Assembly: GCF_900113645.1 (NCBI RefSeq)
Contig: NZ_FOQC01000016.1
Span: forward strand, 1 to 47,030
DNA length: 47,030 bases
Origin: Trichococcus flocculiformis
GTDB lineage: Bacteria > Bacillota > Bacilli > Lactobacillales > Aerococcaceae
Direction: 5' to 3'
Shown: positions 19,465 through 27,203 of the stretch, one piece after another
Position numbering within the stretch: position 1 is the stretch's first letter
How the letters are laid out: every line of letters begins with the position of its first letter
Notes under the pieces: generated by a model
What the model saw: only the letters and a program-made list of their open reading frames with translations
Databases searched by the model: none
Told to the model about the DNA's origin: nothing
Program-made: the position numbers and the translations under genes

Positions 19465-19587
19465 TTTTATCTACACTTCCTTAATAACTTTGCACTGTCG
19501 TTGGGACATCCTATCCATTATATAGAAAATGCCTGGCCATTAAAAGCTTACGGCTTAAATTTCTTCCGTTCGCATCCGACAACATCG

Positions 19588-19617
19588 GAAAAGGAGCCGA
19601 GACAATGTCCCGACCCC
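19588..19617 (-). terminator. Probable ezrA terminator
   Basis: Imperfect hairpin GGAGCCGAGACA / TGTCCCGACCCC followed on the minus strand by TTTT, 21 bases after the ezrA stop. Its core resembles that of the cold-shock terminator at 10267. Confidence 0.45.
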
Positions 19618-19638
19618 TGCGTCTTATTGATTCTGTAT

Positions 19639-21357
19639 TTAATAGTAACGGCGATTTTTTTCTTCCTGATAGGATTCTTCGACCTTGCGGGCAGCCCCTG
19701 CTTCTATACGGTTCAAAGGAATTCGTATGGCTTCCAACGCACCTTCATAGTCATATTCGCGGTGGAAAAGCACTAAAGCTTTGTTGATGGCATTTTCAAT
19801 TTCCACATGTGAATGACGGAAACGGTTTGCGTACTGGATCATATATTCAGTCAGCATCGCATTGTCCACAATTGCTTGGGTTTGGTTATCCAACATTTCA
19901 ATATCCTCTTCGCACATCTTCGAAATCGCATCGATTTCGTCCATGTCAATCTTCACGCGGTTCAACTTGGAAGCCAAATCTTCGATGCGATCCGTGACTG
20001 AGAAGAAAAGATCCAAATAAATTTTCGGTAAACCGGGCAGATGGTATTTTTCGATTGTGCGCTTCATATTGCGCATATCCAATTCGTAGAGATCGATGCT
20101 GTCCTTGATTTCCTTTTCGCGATTGCGCAAATCACTGAGGTTGCTGACCAACTCAGATTGTTCTTTGTCGATTTCGGAAAGACGTTGACTGATTTTTTCA
20201 TAATACTCGCGGACAACCGAGTAAGAAATTTCGTGTTCCTTCATCATCTTGTCGTAATAACGCAAGGCTTCATTTTCTTTCAGTAACTGCTCTTCAAACT
20301 CTTGCGCTCGGCCTAGCTCATTTTTGTTCAAGAAATAATTCTGTGAGACGCGATCGATTTCAAGCAACACATAACGGTTGCTCTGCAGGACATGATCCAT
20401 TTTCTTTTGCAGGTTCGCAGTGTGACGACCTACAAATTCTTTGGCTTCCATTTCTTTTTCCATGATAGCATAGACTGCTTCGATGTCGCGTTCTACCTTG
20501 TCCATCTTCTTGCCTGCTTCATTGATATCGGCAAGGCCGATGGAATCTTTCGCTTCTTGGATTTCTTTTTCAACCGCAGCTATCTCAGCTGAGACATCTA
20601 CACCTTCGAAAATGTATTTTTCATCCAACAGGCGTTGGTAGCCGTCTTTCAGATCACTCACTTGTTCTTCGTACTCGGTCTTGATTTTTTCGTTCAATTC
20701 AGGGATCTTTTCGACAACTTCTTCCATCACCAACAAATCTTGCTCGATACGCGACAAGATCTCTTTGGCTTCCATATGGTCGCCCTCGTTCGTCAATGAA
20801 TTGAATTTCGTGAAATCCAACTCCATGTAATTCAGGTTCTTCTCTAACGTTTCGATTGCCGGACCGAATGTAAAGCTGTGCGCCAGTAATTGCTTGCGGA
20901 TTTTATTGTATCGTTCCTGGATTTCTTCCAACTCTTTGCGGTTTTCTTGCGCACTTTCCAATAGCTTTTCGAGAGCCTTGTTCACTTTTTCGACGCTGTT
21001 CTTCGTTTCGTCGATCAATTGATCCGCTTGCGAGATGGCTTCCTTCGCCTTAATGAAATTCATGCGTTGAATGTATTGTTCGGCACTGACCAGCGCCGCC
21101 TCAATTTCAGGATACTGAAAACGCGTAATGGTCTGCCACGTGGCTTGCCAACTCTCATAGGTGCGCTTCGTTTGCCCTGTCAAATTCATGTTTTTCAACG
21201 TGAACAGATTGTCGGCCACCGGTATGGCCATCGCTTTTTGTTTCTTCTCATCGATTGCTTTGATCCGATTCGCTTGTTGTCTTGTCAAATACATGATCGC
21301 ACCATACCCGACCAATACTAACAATATTATCGCTACTAACCAATATATAAACTCCAT
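19639..21357 (-). CDS. ezrA: Septation ring formation regulator EzrA
   Basis: 572 residues: an N-terminal membrane helix (about 4-24, FIYWLVAIILLVLVGYG) followed by about 540 residues of almost pure coiled coil, the spectrin-like architecture of EzrA. It restrains FtsZ ring assembly and links it to wall synthesis. GGAGG is placed for the ATG at 21357; the longer GTG start overlaps that Shine-Dalgarno and is rejected. An extended -10 (TGTTATACT) lies about 80 bases upstream. Confidence 0.95.
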   Translation of the reverse strand: MEFIYWLVAIILLVLVGYGAIMYLTRQQANRIKAIDEKKQKAMAIPVADNLFTLKNMNLTGQTKRTYESWQATWQTITRFQYPEIEAALVSAEQYIQRMNFIKAKEAISQADQLIDETKNSVEKVNKALEKLLESAQENRKELEEIQERYNKIRKQLLAHSFTFGPAIETLEKNLNYMELDFTKFNSLTNEGDHMEAKEILSRIEQDLLVMEEVVEKIPELNEKIKTEYEEQVSDLKDGYQRLLDEKYIFEGVDVSAEIAAVEKEIQEAKDSIGLADINEAGKKMDKVERDIEAVYAIMEKEMEAKEFVGRHTANLQKKMDHVLQSNRYVLLEIDRVSQNYFLNKNELGRAQEFEEQLLKENEALRYYDKMMKEHEISYSVVREYYEKISQRLSEIDKEQSELVSNLSDLRNREKEIKDSIDLYELDMRNMKRTIEKYHLPGLPKIYLDLFFSVTDRIEDLASKLNRVKIDMDEIDAISKMCEEDIEMLDNQTQAIVDNAMLTEYMIQYANRFRHSHVEIENAINKALVLFHREYDYEGALEAIRIPLNRIEAGAARKVEESYQEEKNRRYY

Positions 21358-21553
21358 CAATAAATCCTCCACCTATTCCGACAATTTCGTTTATTTGATT
21401 TAAAATTGAAAACGCCCAATATATCTCATTTTTTAGTATAACATAGAAAGAACCAATCATAAACCAGAAAATAATCTGGAAACTTAATTCCTTCGTTTGG
21501 AATACCCCAAGTGGTCCACCGCTGTGCAAACGATGAATATCATCACTTTTTCA

Positions 21554-21582
21554 TTGCATTTAATGATTTTGTTTGGTACAAT
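21554..21582 (+). promoter_or_regulatory. Promoter of rpsD
   Basis: TTGCAT (21554-21559), 17 bases, TACAAT (21577-21582). It leaves a leader of about 180 bases. Confidence 0.75.
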
Positions 21583-21589
21583 AACCTTT

Positions 21590-21771
21590 GTGTAAAATAA
21601 TGCAGCGAGAAAGAAGCACCCGCGTCAACAGTTCATCGCCATCTGTAGATGGTTCAATTGCGTACCCTTGCGGCTGCATAAGGTGAAGATTGAAGGATGA
21701 CCTGCACGCATTGCTGACTTATCATTCTTATTTTACTCCAAAAATCAAACATTTATTGGAGGAATTTTATT
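21590..21771 (+). ncRNA. rpsD 5' leader, candidate S4 autoregulatory structure
   Basis: The 180-base leader contains an outer pairing ATGCAGC / GCTGCAT (about 21600 and 21673) enclosing a hairpin CCATC-TGTA-GATGG. Firmicute rpsD leaders bind S4 to repress translation, and this leader has the right position and size. Identity with that family is inference. Confidence 0.6.
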
Positions 21772-22383
21772 ATGTCACGTTATACAGGACCAAGTTGGAA
21801 ACAAGCTCGTCGTCTAGGCATCTCCCTTTTGGGAACAGGTAAAGAATTGGAGCGTCGTCCATACGTTCCAGGTCAACACGGCCCTAACAACCGTAAAAAA
21901 TTATCTGAATATGCTATGCAATTGCAAGAAAAACAAAAATTGCGTCACATGTACGGCATGAACGAACGTCAATTCGCAACTTTATTCAAAAAAGCTGGTA
22001 AAATCAAAGAAGGTAAACAAGGTGTTAACTTCATGATCTTATTGGAACAACGTTTGGATAACGTAGTTTACCGTTTAGGTTTGGCTTCTACTCGTCGTCA
22101 AGCACGTCAATTAGTTAACCACGGTCACGTAACTGTCGATGGCAAACGTGTCGATATCCCTTCATACGAAGTGGCTGTTGGCCAAGTAATCGGCTTGCGT
22201 GAAAAATCCAAAAACTTGGTAGTTGTTAAAGCAGCTGCTGAAGCTTTGTTCGGACGTCCTGACTTTATTACTTTCGACGAAGAAAAATTGGAAGGTTCAT
22301 TGAACCGTCTGCCAGTTCGCGAAGAATTGCCAGCTGAAATCGATGAGTCATTCGTAGTAGAATACTACAACAAATTAGGTTAA
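21772..22383 (+). CDS. rpsD: 30S ribosomal protein S4
   Basis: 203 residues, full length, beginning [19 protein letters not shown], with the S4 RNA-binding domain around 93-155 ([26 protein letters not shown]). It nucleates 30S assembly. Its last codons are the integration site of the element that follows: the stop-codon region is repeated at 35769-35793, and the gene's terminator now lies 13.4 kb away. Confidence 0.98.
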   Translation: MSRYTGPSWKQARRLGISLLGTGKELERRPYVPGQHGPNNRKKLSEYAMQLQEKQKLRHMYGMNERQFATLFKKAGKIKEGKQGVNFMILLEQRLDNVVYRLGLASTRRQARQLVNHGHVTVDGKRVDIPSYEVAVGQVIGLREKSKNLVVVKAAAEALFGRPDFITFDEEKLEGSLNRLPVREELPAEIDESFVVEYYNKLG

Positions 22384-22384
22384 T
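22360..22384 (+). other. Left attachment site core
   Basis: The sequence covers the last rpsD codons and stop (key part ACAACAAATTAGG) and recurs at 35769-35793 with two mismatches. Confidence 0.9.
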
Positions 22385-22477
22385 AGCATTTCATACAGTT
22401 TTATAGCGTTTAAAACTGCTGATATATCAACCTTTTACCTGTTGCCTCTTACATTGATCATTCAAATTATTGAGTGC

Positions 22478-22503
22478 TTTGGTAGTCAAATGGTAGTCAA
22501 AAA
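22478..22503 (+). repeat. Integrase arm-type repeats, left end
   Basis: Two direct GGTAGTCAAA units 11 bases apart, about 95 bases inside the left core. The same pair, in the same orientation, occurs inside the right end at 35670-35697. Placement near both cores suggests binding sites for the N-terminal domain of the terminal integrase. Confidence 0.75.
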
Positions 22504-22518
22504 CCACGGCAACGGCTG

Positions 22519-22549
22519 AGCCGCTTTCTTAATTGAGAGCGGCTTTTTT
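22519..22549 (+). terminator. Terminator inside the left end of the element
   Basis: Stem AGCCGCT / AGCGGCT (extended by TC/GA pairs) followed by six T on the plus strand. It would stop rpsD transcription before it enters the element, replacing the displaced native terminator. Confidence 0.85.
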
Positions 22550-22572
22550 GTTGCATCCAGGTAAATTTATAT

Positions 22573-23338
22573 CACTGCGGAAAATTGCGCAGTGAAATCT
22601 GAACTCCGCCAAATTTGACAGGGTTCGTTAGTTATGGCCAAAAGATGATGTCATTTTAAATGACGGCAGGGGCTGCGGAAAATTACGCAACCTGACAAGG
22701 TGAAACGCCTACCCGGCTTGTGGATGCATCCCTATTTCAGGGACTCATAGATATTTGGGCGAACGATTCGTTCTGTCGGGTAATCGGCGGAAAATTCCGC
22801 TCATTGCTCAATCCAACTTTGGCCCCAGCTGAAAGATCAGCTCGGGTCTGGATGCATTAGCTCGTTTTTGAGCTGAAGTAAATAGGTCTGTCCAATTATG
22901 GACAACCCCCAACGTACTTTTGCTTTCGGGAACTTTCTCAAAATCGAGAGGGTTCATTAGGTTATGGACAAAATTGTCCGTTACTCGTGTAGCAAGGTTG
23001 CTGGATGCAGTCACGCTTTGCGACTCCATTAGATCGGTCGAGTTTTCGGCCTATCATCGCGAAATGCGACTTTTAGATCTCACCAATTTTTAGGGGGCTC
23101 ATTCAATCGGCCGGGGTAGCAGTTTGCTAGGTCGTGGATAGATCTGTCCAATTCTGGACACGTCTTCTTGGGTCGGCTCATTTTTGAGCATACCTGCATT
23201 CCCGTTTTGGGAACATAGCTTTGCAATGGGAACCGCTGCGATACCGTCGCATTTCACGACGGTACTCGTTGGAAAAATTTCCCAGATCTCCTAAATTTTA
23301 AGGAAACCTCTCGCATCCATGGATAGAACGAATCGTTC
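22573..23338. repeat. Array of about 23 short hairpins with AT-rich centres
   Basis: No gene is present. Short inverted repeats follow one another about every 30 bases, each with a different stem. Examples: CACTGCG/CGCAGTG (22573-22594), GTCATTTTAAATGAC (22650), GAACGATTCGTTC (22761), GCGGAAAATTCCGC (22787), AGCTGA/TCAGCT (22827), TGTCCAATTATGGACA (22889), GGACAAAATTGTCC (22966), AGCAAGGTTGCT (22991), TGTCCAATTCTGGACA (23145), GCTCATTTTTGAGC (23176), TTCCCGTTTTGGGAA (23199), TACCGTCG/CGACGGTA (23242-23264), GAACGAATCGTTC (23326). A larger unit, GAAC-stem-GGTTC followed by TTAG-TTATGG, occurs at 22601 and 22930. The centres are mostly AAAATT or its complement. It follows the last leftward gene, so it may be its 3' UTR. 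Confidence 0.85.
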
Positions 23339-23891
23339 ACCCCTTTCTAGAACTACTTTCGTACGATATAAATTCTGGTTTAATCTTTCCAAAGTATAAT
23401 ATTTCCGGTCCATACGGGAATGGCTGTATATTTTGATTGGCTATCTGCCTATCCCATAATCTAACAATTTCATCATGTTTATCAAAAAATATTGGGAAAG
23501 GTACAATCGAATTCCAATATAGGGTACAAATATCCTTAATTATTTGTTCATCGCTATTAAATTGGATAGCTTTTCTTATCCCGGTCAATACTGAGTTGGA
23601 GAATACAGATGTTTTTGTTGTGTCAATGCCTCTCATATCAACGCTTAAGAATTTTTCCGTGTGCTTATGCTGCAGATAATCTCTTTTAAATAACAGAAAA
23701 ACGCATTCTGTCCTATCTAATTTTATGTTACCTGGTCTGTGCTTGTTCAGAATCTCATTCAAAAAGTCTGTTTCCTCGTTTATAGTCAGACCCTCTCTAT
23801 AGTTTGGGATAAGCCCGTTTTGCAATATAGATGGGACACTGATCGGGTGCGTAACGTGTATTATTTCATCTGTTCTTATCGTTTGTTTCAT
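23337..23891 (-). CDS. Probable ADP-ribosyltransferase-fold protein (cargo)
   Basis: 184 residues, not an identified family member. The N-terminus HVTHPISVPSILQNGLIPN has the pattern seen in DarT-, Tpt1- and related ADP-ribosyltransferase folds (His, then xSIxxxGL). The C-terminus GPEILYFGKIKPEFI resembles the last strand with the catalytic-region Glu of that superfamily. By analogy it could modify nucleic acid or protein as a toxin or anti-phage effector. It is the last gene of the leftward operon, the usual site of cargo in phage satellites, and is more AT-rich than its neighbours. AGAGGTG precedes the ATG. No antitoxin is evident beside it. Fold assignment by eye only. Confidence 0.55.
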   Translation of the reverse strand: MKQTIRTDEIIHVTHPISVPSILQNGLIPNYREGLTINEETDFLNEILNKHRPGNIKLDRTECVFLLFKRDYLQHKHTEKFLSVDMRGIDTTKTSVFSNSVLTGIRKAIQFNSDEQIIKDICTLYWNSIVPFPIFFDKHDEIVRLWDRQIANQNIQPFPYGPEILYFGKIKPEFISYESSSRKG

Positions 23892-24371
23892 AATTCACCT
23901 CTTTAATATATTATTAGGTCTGCTGAATTTTCAGCAACCCTAATCAGTTCAGTAAATAAGCTATAAATATCCCATATTTTAATAGCTAGGCGAAACGCTT
24001 GATATATCTCGTCGTTTCTTTTTGTTTTCGAGTGTTTGTGTTATCCATTTATAAAATCGCTTAGAGTGCAATTATTGGCCTAATACCTGCGTACTCAAAT
24101 TAGGTACGCAGAATATGATTCGCGGTCCGTTTGCCGGACTTCAGCCGAAAATTCGGCTCTACTCTGATCAATATGCCTGTGTGCATCTCCGGACCAAATA
24201 AAAAATACATATACCTGGTATCGTGGTTAGCGACTGCAGGTATATGCATGTTGTTGCGTGGTTTGAAGATCACGCTACGTTCGTTCAGTTTGTGCTATTT
24301 GATTTGAGTGTGGATGCTGGGGCGCTATCTCTTGTTTGAAGTTTGGCTATCGCGTACGTAATGCATCCATA
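23892..24371 (-). other. 480-bp noncoding spacer with hairpins
   Basis: An AT-rich part (23940-24080) shows nothing clear. The rest continues the hairpin pattern: TGCTGAATTTTCAGCA (23921-23936, just ahead of the cargo gene's Shine-Dalgarno), CTGCGTAC/GTACGCAG (24087-24111), GTCCG/CGGAC (24125-24139), AGCCGAAAATTCGGCT (24143-24158), a 10-bp stem CATATACCTG/CAGGTATATG (24208-24246) and GCGTG/CACGC (24256-24275). A separate promoter for the cargo gene is likely but not identified. Confidence 0.6.
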
Positions 24372-24545
24372 TCATTTCTTTTTATTGCCGTTGTGAAGCT
24401 TATTCAATAGCTCCGCTTTTCGTTCACTGAGCGGCATCTCTCTTTTGCGCTTCAACTCTCGATATTCTTTGTAACGTTCTTGAAGATGATCCCTATCTGC
24501 ATAGCGCAAGTTCAAGTTAGTTGGTTCATTGGATCTGGATAACAT
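24372..24545 (-). CDS. Small basic protein, hypothetical
   Basis: 57 residues, beginning MLSRSNEPTNLNLRYADRD, very rich in Lys, Arg and Glu and probably a single charged helix. The frame is open further upstream, but AAAGGGGGTG is spaced correctly for this ATG. No family recognised. Confidence 0.55.
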   Translation of the reverse strand: MLSRSNEPTNLNLRYADRDHLQERYKEYRELKRKREMPLSERKAELLNKLHNGNKKK

Positions 24546-24625
24546 TATCATCACCCCCTTTCCGGATCTGTATGCTATCAAAAACTCAAATATTCCTGCC
24601 ATTTTTCTGGGGTTTTTGGCCAATT

Positions 24626-24706
24626 TTAGCAAGGCGCCCGGATCTGTCTCGTTTCCTTGAAAAAGCGCTGTACCGCTAATTTATTCCACCTCATCGCCCT
24701 GTCCAT
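24626..24706 (-). CDS. Very small frame, 26 codons
   Basis: MDRAMRWNKLAVQRFFKETR and six more residues, preceded by AAAGGGGTG eight bases before the ATG. Too short to judge; it could be a leader peptide or chance. Confidence 0.3.
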   Translation of the reverse strand: MDRAMRWNKLAVQRFFKETRQIRAPC

Positions 24707-24734
24707 TTGCTCGACACCCCTTTATCTCTGAAAT

Positions 24735-24811
24735 GGTCCTGTGGAGGGAAAAATTTTTGACCGCCGGGAGTTAAGGTTTTAAAAAAATTATTTTTTAGAG
24801 GGGGGGTTAAA
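24735..24811. other. Skewed noncoding tract, possible packaging (cos-like) site
   Basis: Immediately after the 211-residue gene lies a tract of strong skew: G-runs (GAGGGGGGG), A/T blocks (TTAAAAAAATTATTTTTTAG) and CCGCCGGGAG. It resembles the regions beside terminase genes in cos-type Gram-positive phages as I remember them. Satellites that are packaged by a helper carry such a site. This is a weak inference from composition and position beside the capsid gene. Confidence 0.25.
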
Positions 24812-25447
24812 CTATTCTGCAGCTGCATCCTCAATCAGCTGAAGCAATCGCTCTTTGATATAAGCTTGTATCATGAATGAATGTTCAGCCAATGATTGCT
24901 CTTGCTCCTCTGTCAAGGGATACTTGGCAAAGAGTGCAGACTGCAGACGCTTAGGCAATGGCAAGTTGATATGCAATGGCGTGTTGGCAACCCTGGTCTC
25001 CTCAGCCTTCCGGTCTCGCTCGGCTTTCGCATCCCGAAGCTTCTTGGCGTATGAGTATGTCAAGGCTCTCATGTATGTATCTAGGTTAATAGACAAGGCC
25101 CGCGCCTCCGCCTTCAACGTGTCAAGGGTCTTCTGATCCACTTGGTGCACTAACTTATCTTGTCCTGCCAGATGCTTAGCGTTAGTGCTGTCATAGTCCA
25201 GGAGTTCGATTGCATCCAAGGTGTCTCTATTCTCGATGACCGCCTGCAGAAATGCCGTCCTTCCTACTGGTGTTCCGTTGCCCCAACGCTCGTGATCTTC
25301 TTTCATAATCCGCAATTCTCCCGAGATTCTCCAATCAGGCCAAACCTCAATGATTGTTTCATCCTTCTTCTCAACCTTCTTAATAGGTTCGTTGTATTCT
25401 GTTTCTTCCTGTTTTGTTCCGCGTTTGTCAATGATTTTCATGCTCAT
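24812..25447 (-). CDS. Hypothetical protein downstream of the capsid gene
   Basis: 211 residues, no family recognised. It is mostly helical and highly charged, with a possible coiled coil at about 95-150 (QKTLDTLKAEARALSINLD, then KKLRDAKAERDRKAEE) and no membrane segment. The start has AAGGGGG and lies only 8 bp after the capsid stop, suggesting joint expression and perhaps a role in capsid assembly, such as scaffolding. That role is a guess from position. Confidence 0.7.
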   Translation of the reverse strand: MSMKIIDKRGTKQEETEYNEPIKKVEKKDETIIEVWPDWRISGELRIMKEDHERWGNGTPVGRTAFLQAVIENRDTLDAIELLDYDSTNAKHLAGQDKLVHQVDQKTLDTLKAEARALSINLDTYMRALTYSYAKKLRDAKAERDRKAEETRVANTPLHINLPLPKRLQSALFAKYPLTEEQEQSLAEHSFMIQAYIKERLLQLIEDAAAE

Positions 25448-25455
25448 ATTCCCCC

Positions 25456-26460
25456 TTAAATTGTTGTATCTGTGATTTCTACGAATGCCGCATTGTTAAG
25501 CGGTTGGCCATCGAAGCGGCCAGACACTTTGAATAGTGTTTGATCATCGGTGAATTTCACTTGATCAGAACTCGCAATCTTTACCCCTCTGCGTTTGCCC
25601 ATCACATACTGCTTGAAGTCGCCCAAGATAATCTTTTTATCACCTACAGCCGGAGTAAACTTCACTCTGACGCCGTTCAGATTCGGATAAGGCAACGAAC
25701 TGTTGGCGCCGGCAGCTGCATAGTTGTAATAGGTTTTGCGCTTCATGACCGCGATAACTTCCCCGATATCATCTTTCGTGCCAGGTGTGATAAGAGAAAT
25801 TTCATTCAGGATATGCCCCGGAGAGACTGATGATTGATCCATGGCATCCATCGCCAGCGTTACCTGGTTGGCGATTGGTAGGTTCATCATGATACCGCGC
25901 GGCTCGAATACAGATGTATTGTTACCTACTCCATTGATTACTGCATCATCAAAGCCATAAGCCATTGCCTGCGCTAACAAGTCTTCGATATACAAAGCCA
26001 TATCAATCAAGGTATTTTCAAGCGTTGAGTTAGGAACGCTGGTAAAGCATCCGAGTTTATTATCTTCTAGTTCGACTGCTGCTAAGCTCGAATCCATTTC
26101 GGTTAATACGTCGGCAGAAAAACTCCAGACGGCTTTCACATCGTCCACGCTGACAACCGCCCGGCCATCGATGCCGATCGGGATCATACGTACCTCACTG
26201 TACAAGGCTGAATACTCTTTGATTAATTCTGTTAAGCTGTCCTCGGCTTCTTCTGGAATAACAATTTCCGCAGCTCTCGAAAGGCTGCCGTTTCTCAATC
26301 TAACTTGCAGGTCACTGTAGAAGTTACGCACTTCTTCGATTCGCAATAAGTTGTGAATTTGATTCCGTTTATTGTATTCATTCATAGGTTCGGCATCTCC
26401 ATATCTCATATTGATTAATTTATTTCTCATTCTATTTCTCTGAATATCATTTGTACTCAT
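25456..26460 (-). CDS. HK97-type phage major capsid protein, standalone
   Basis: 334 residues. Short N-terminal arm (about 1-55), then the P- and A-domain pattern of HK97-fold capsid proteins: IPEEAEDSLTELIKEYSAL (about 69-87), AMAYGFDDAVINGVG (about 168-182), and the C-terminal DFKQYVMGKRRGVKIASSD and LFKVSGRFDGQPLNNAAFV. It starts with a good Shine-Dalgarno (AAAGGAGATGG). No prohead protease, portal, terminase or head-tail connector is recognisable in the element. Capsid-gene-carrying satellites exist, and one capsid gene could serve to build particles of satellite size using helper proteins. Whether it replaces or poisons the helper capsid cannot be told from sequence. Confidence 0.82.
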   Translation of the reverse strand: MSTNDIQRNRMRNKLINMRYGDAEPMNEYNKRNQIHNLLRIEEVRNFYSDLQVRLRNGSLSRAAEIVIPEEAEDSLTELIKEYSALYSEVRMIPIGIDGRAVVSVDDVKAVWSFSADVLTEMDSSLAAVELEDNKLGCFTSVPNSTLENTLIDMALYIEDLLAQAMAYGFDDAVINGVGNNTSVFEPRGIMMNLPIANQVTLAMDAMDQSSVSPGHILNEISLITPGTKDDIGEVIAVMKRKTYYNYAAAGANSSLPYPNLNGVRVKFTPAVGDKKIILGDFKQYVMGKRRGVKIASSDQVKFTDDQTLFKVSGRFDGQPLNNAAFVEITDTTI

Positions 26461-26585
26461 TCGTCCATCTCCTTTTGTTTGGTCTGATGCATCGATTCAG
26501 TGCATCAGCTATTTTCTGCATCCACACCCATTTATCTATCCTGGTTCGGCTCTTATCCGTTTCGGTTTCCGTTGCATCCAGGCGC
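26461..26585 (-). other. Spacer with hairpin and two TGGATGCA boxes
   Basis: Between the capsid gene and the gene before it: an 8-bp stem CTGATGCA/TGCATCAG with 9-base loop (26484-26508) and TGGATGCA boxes at 26517 and 26573. No gene. Confidence 0.6.
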
Positions 26586-26873
26586 CTAATTTTCTTCTTC
26601 TGGCAACGTTCTGAGATTCTCCAAAGAGAATGCATCTAATATCACTCTCAAACTAAGTGATCCGTCTTCACGCGGTTTTTTGTGACCCTTTACCTCAACC
26701 TTGATGTGGCAAAGTTGGCCGATTTCAATTTGGTCGATAAAATCCCGCTTTGTTCTTACACCAATCGGAAAGTCGCCGAAAGATAAATCTCGGAACTGAT
26801 ACAAGTGTGTCAATTCTCCGGCATAAAGTTCTTCTTCGAATGTCCCGATAAAATCCATTGATCTTCTTCTCAT
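26586..26873 (-). CDS. Hypothetical protein, paralogue of the next upstream gene
   Basis: 95 residues starting MRRRSMDFIGTFEEELYAG; the longer GTG frame is rejected because GGGAG is placed for the ATG at 26873. The core PIGVRTKRDFIDQIEIGQL matches LVGIHTKKAFLRDIDLRQQ of the 26920-27183 product in pattern, so the two are probably an old duplication. Alternating strands suggest a small beta-barrel. Function unknown. Confidence 0.6.
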   Translation of the reverse strand: MRRRSMDFIGTFEEELYAGELTHLYQFRDLSFGDFPIGVRTKRDFIDQIEIGQLCHIKVEVKGHKKPREDGSLSLRVILDAFSLENLRTLPEEEN

Positions 26874-26919
26874 GTTTTTTTGCTCCCTTAGTTTAGTTTT
26901 GAGTGCATCCACTATTGAT

Positions 26920-27183
26920 TCATCGCGCTTCGATTTCCAATATATCCAGGATATTAGCTACTTTTGGCCCATTTTCCGTTAATCCCAGGGTAATTACCTT
27001 CATTTCCGCTTTCGCGTCATACTGCTGTCTTAGATCAATATCCCGGAGGAAGGCTTTCTTTGTATGGATGCCGACAAGCTGCGGTCCGCTCGTTGCATCG
27101 TTAAATTTGAATAGGATCCGATCACTCGTCACTCCTGCTGTGCCTACAAAATTCCCTGTAAGATTTATCGTCAATTCTTTCAT
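26920..27183 (-). CDS. Hypothetical small beta-rich protein
   Basis: 87 residues starting MKELTINLTGNFVGTAGVTSD, with GAGGAG eight bases upstream; earlier ATGs lack a Shine-Dalgarno. It shares the (I/V)G-x-x-TK-x-x-F pattern with the following gene. No family recognised. Confidence 0.6.
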   Translation of the reverse strand: MKELTINLTGNFVGTAGVTSDRILFKFNDATSGPQLVGIHTKKAFLRDIDLRQQYDAKAEMKVITLGLTENGPKVANILDILEIEAR

Positions 27184-27203
27184 TGGCTCGCTCCTCTTTT
27201 TCA

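Noticed and set aside
22573-23338. CRISPR array
   Set aside because: There is no constant direct repeat separated by unique spacers; the stems themselves vary and only the AT-rich centres are alike. No cas gene is present.
26586-26912. GTG start at 26912 for the 26586 gene
   Set aside because: The extension consists of a TGGATGCA box and the Shine-Dalgarno GGGAG that serves the ATG at 26873.
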